From assembly GCA_002729015.1 (NCBI GenBank), contig PBVO01000133.1, forward strand, positions 21,317-29,186: a DNA stretch of 7,870 nt, given 5' to 3'. Origin of the DNA: Candidatus Poribacteria bacterium (GTDB lineage: Bacteria > Poribacteria > WGA-4E > UBA9662). This document shows, in pieces, positions 6,967 to 7,870 of this stretch. Under the pieces are notes generated by a model. That model was given only the letters and a program-made list of their open reading frames with translations, was not told the origin of the DNA and did no database searches. Made by a program: the position numbers and the translations under genes. Each line of letters opens with the position of its first letter. The first letter of the stretch is position 1.

Positions 6967-6994
6967 ACTAGATTGATATGTTAATGAATCTAGT
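6967..6994. repeat. 8-bp perfect stem-loop
   Basis: ACTAGATT (6967-6974) pairs with AATCTAGT (6987-6994) around a 12-base loop. The flanks form an imperfect direct repeat, TCTAGATTCCATTACTA near 6955 and TCTAG..AATTCCGTAATA near 6990. No T tract follows on the plus strand. Confidence 0.4.
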
Positions 6995-7100
6995 CGAATT
7001 CCGTAATAAATTAGCTCATCATGATCGGTAATGTTAAGCTATATCGTAAGAAATATAGAATCGTTGGTCAGAATTAGTGAGATAAAAAACAAACTAATCT

Positions 7101-7310
7101 CGATTACCTTCCTTCTTTTGGCGAAAACTTCGGAAGATCGTATCTATACCTATGCCAAATAGCAAGTAGATGGGACTTATTGCCCAGAACCTATATTAGC
7201 ACAAAAACCCAATCTTCATATTGTTAATGCTTGTAATCAAACCGGCGTAAAAGATAACTCGTGTACAGGGTAATCAGGCGGGTATCAGCACTAGTTGGTA
7301 CCCCTTTTTT
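7101..7310 (+). ncRNA. Candidate structured non-coding RNA ending in a Rho-independent terminator
   Basis: Several stems follow each other on the plus strand. Hairpin A is CGAT (7101-7104) with ATCG (7137-7140), CTTCC (7108-7112) with GGAAG (7132-7136) and TTTT with AAAA around GGCG (7120-7123). Hairpin B is ATCTAT (7142-7147) with GTAGAT (7166-7171), enclosing CTAT/ATAG around GCCAA. A long-range helix that competes with A joins GATTACCTT (7102-7110) with AGGGTAATC (7267-7275), nine pairs with one G-U. The terminator follows at once. Several stems need G-U pairs that would be A-C mismatches on the other strand, which favours plus-strand RNA. I cannot match it to RNase P RNA, tmRNA, 6S, SRP RNA or a known riboswitch, and no good promoter is seen. 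The 5' end is a guess. It may instead be a decayed gene with its terminator left behind. Confidence 0.35.
7280..7310 (+). terminator. Rho-independent terminator on the plus strand with no gene in front
   Basis: GGGTATCAG (7280-7288) pairs with TTGGTACCC (7295-7303) over nine positions including two G-U pairs, with a six-base loop CACTAG. One C and then six T follow (7305-7310). The form is typical of intrinsic termination. No protein gene lies upstream on this strand after the oxidoreductase gene 2.9 kb away. Confidence 0.7.
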
Positions 7311-7426
7311 CCCCTTCTCTTCCTGAATTTATTACTTTAATCTATTCCTTATTGACCAAATTGTTTCATTCTTGTAAACTATTTTGAAGACGGGATTGGA
7401 TTGTATTAATCCTATTTATTAGCAAG

Positions 7427-7576
7427 ATGAGTATCCCTAAACCAATTTGGATTAATCTCCAGCAGTTGTATTTATTACTACGTAGGTATATTGGATGGGT
7501 TGCTAGTTCTTTAATCTTGGGCCGACTGGTAGGATCTTTCGTATATCACCGATTGACTAGTCGAGATCTATCTTAG
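7427..7576 (+). CDS. Hypothetical 49-residue protein (doubtful)
   Basis: ATG at 7427 opens a 49-codon frame ending in TAG. The product is basic (many Arg), with a hydrophobic or amphipathic stretch at about 22-41 (YIGWVASSLILGRLVGSFVY) that could be a single membrane segment. No Shine-Dalgarno sequence precedes it, and I recognise no family. It sits between the orphan terminator and the leader of the propeller gene, on the same strand as the latter. It may be a small membrane protein, a gene fragment or a chance frame. Confidence 0.22.
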   Translation: MSIPKPIWINLQQLYLLLRRYIGWVASSLILGRLVGSFVYHRLTSRDLS

Positions 7577-7625
7577 TGTTGTACAGTCGGTACTTTTCTA
7601 TTTGTCTTCTGTTTTATTCTTGTGC

Positions 7626-7651
7626 ACTCAAAAGTTAGTTTATTATTGAGT
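7626..7651 (+). promoter_or_regulatory. Leader hairpin next to the ribosome binding site of the propeller gene
   Basis: ACTCAA (7626-7631) pairs with TTGAGT (7646-7651) around a 14-base loop. The second arm ends one base before AGGAG (7653-7657). Such a position can affect ribosome access, but the stem is only six pairs and AT-rich. Confidence 0.25.
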
Positions 7652-7666
7652 TAGGAGTTTTCAGTT

Positions 7667-7870
7667 GTGAATAATTTGCCAGCAGTTTTCTTTTTTTGCT
7701 TTTGCATACTTAATGTTGTCTATTCTAACTCATCGGATTGGCCTCAGTTCATGGGACCCAATCGAGATGGTATTTCTTCTGAAATTAATATTTTCAACAA
7801 AATGAATAAACCTGTGCTTCAAGCTAAATGGGTTGAAACGTTGGGATCTGGTTACTCAGGCATTTCATTT
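7667..7870 (+). CDS. PQQ-like beta-propeller repeat protein, N-terminal part (cut by window end)
   Basis: The frame is open from GTG at 7667 to the window edge (68 codons). AGGAG lies nine bases upstream, and the in-frame TAG at 7652-7654 rules out an earlier start. Residues 4-20 form a hydrophobic signal peptide (LPAVFFFCFCILNVVYS) without a clear lipobox. The mature protein begins with DWPQFMGPNRDGISSE (24-39) and continues with AKWVETLGSGYSGISF (53-68). Both blocks match the usual opening of the PQQ-binding-like/BamB-like outer-membrane or periplasmic beta-propellers (WPQxxGPNRDG and then WxxxLGxGYSxxS), often about 400-450 residues. These proteins are usually annotated as PQQ-like only by fold, and their function is mostly unknown. 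No nearby partner gene is visible. Confidence 0.8.
   Translation, partial: MNNLPAVFFFCFCILNVVYSNSSDWPQFMGPNRDGISSEINIFNKMNKPVLQAKWVETLGSGYSGISF

Larger units (their letters stand above)
6711..7666. other. 956-base region without a confident gene; holds a candidate structured RNA and a small ORF
   Basis: No frame here gives a recognisable protein. The left end (6711-6875) shows only the AATCACTT octamer at 6791-6798 (minus-strand reading) and the promoter-poor upstream side of the glycosyltransferase gene. From 6876 to 7310 there is a dense series of inverted repeats ending in a strong plus-strand terminator. From 7311 to 7666 there is one 49-codon ORF and the leader of the last gene. An ORF-like stretch at 7163-7273 lacks a start codon and resembles nothing known to me. 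Confidence 0.6.

Noticed and set aside
7163..7273. Small coding sequence upstream of the orphan terminator
   Set aside because: The frame has no start codon, follows a TAG, and shows no recognisable family; it overlaps the paired RNA region.
6870..7310. tmRNA, RNase P RNA, 6S or SRP RNA
   Set aside because: I looked for tmRNA ends and an ALAA-type tag, the RNase P GAGGAAAGTCC block and SRP core bases on the sequence and found none. The length alone is not evidence.
1..7870. Mobile element, CRISPR array or defence system
   Set aside because: No transposase, integrase, regularly spaced repeats or recognisable defence gene is present. The inverted repeats are short and isolated.

Overview
The window looks like a piece of a low-GC bacterial chromosome (roughly 37-40 % G+C by eye). 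Its taxonomy is uncertain. The N-terminus of the last gene (signal peptide followed by DWPQFMGPNRDGISSE) is typical of the PQQ/BamB-like beta-propeller proteins that are abundant in Planctomycetota, Verrucomicrobiota, Acidobacteriota, Poribacteria and similar lineages. The Gfo/Idh/MocA oxidoreductase and the GT39-type membrane glycosyltransferase fit that broad group, but nothing here fixes the phylum. About a quarter of the window is non-coding, in long gaps, and one gene carries a nonsense mutation, so the genome may be losing genes.

Layout. 68-2716 (minus strand): a probable two-gene phosphate unit, a class III-like polyphosphate kinase 2 followed 63 bases later by a Na/Pi-cotransporter-family protein with a C-terminal PhoU-like domain. 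A sigma70-like promoter lies upstream of the kinase gene. 2717-3380: a 664-base divergent intergenic region with paired TGTACA sites, a hairpin, a 13-codon ORF behind a Shine-Dalgarno sequence, a 14-bp perfect inverted repeat and a good promoter for the next gene. 3381-4358 (plus): a Gfo/Idh/MocA oxidoreductase of normal length, interrupted by a single in-frame TGA at a normally conserved glycine near the active site. 4359-4631: a convergent gap with a strong bidirectional terminator. 4632-6710 (minus): a 692-residue polytopic GT39-like glycosyltransferase. 6711-7666: about 950 bases without a confident gene, but with a series of perfect or wobble-paired hairpins ending in a textbook Rho-independent terminator (7280-7310), which suggests a plus-strand non-coding RNA or the remains of a transcription unit. 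7667-end (plus): start of a secreted PQQ-like beta-propeller protein, cut by the window edge.

How the genes relate. Only the kinase and transporter have an obvious shared role: phosphate movement across the membrane and polyphosphate-dependent nucleotide phosphorylation. The oxidoreductase, glycosyltransferase and propeller protein look like independent units. I found no CRISPR array, transposase, complete tRNA or rRNA. The points most worth follow-up are the TGA-interrupted oxidoreductase, the candidate structured RNA upstream of the last gene, and an octamer (AATCACTT) found four times, only between genes.
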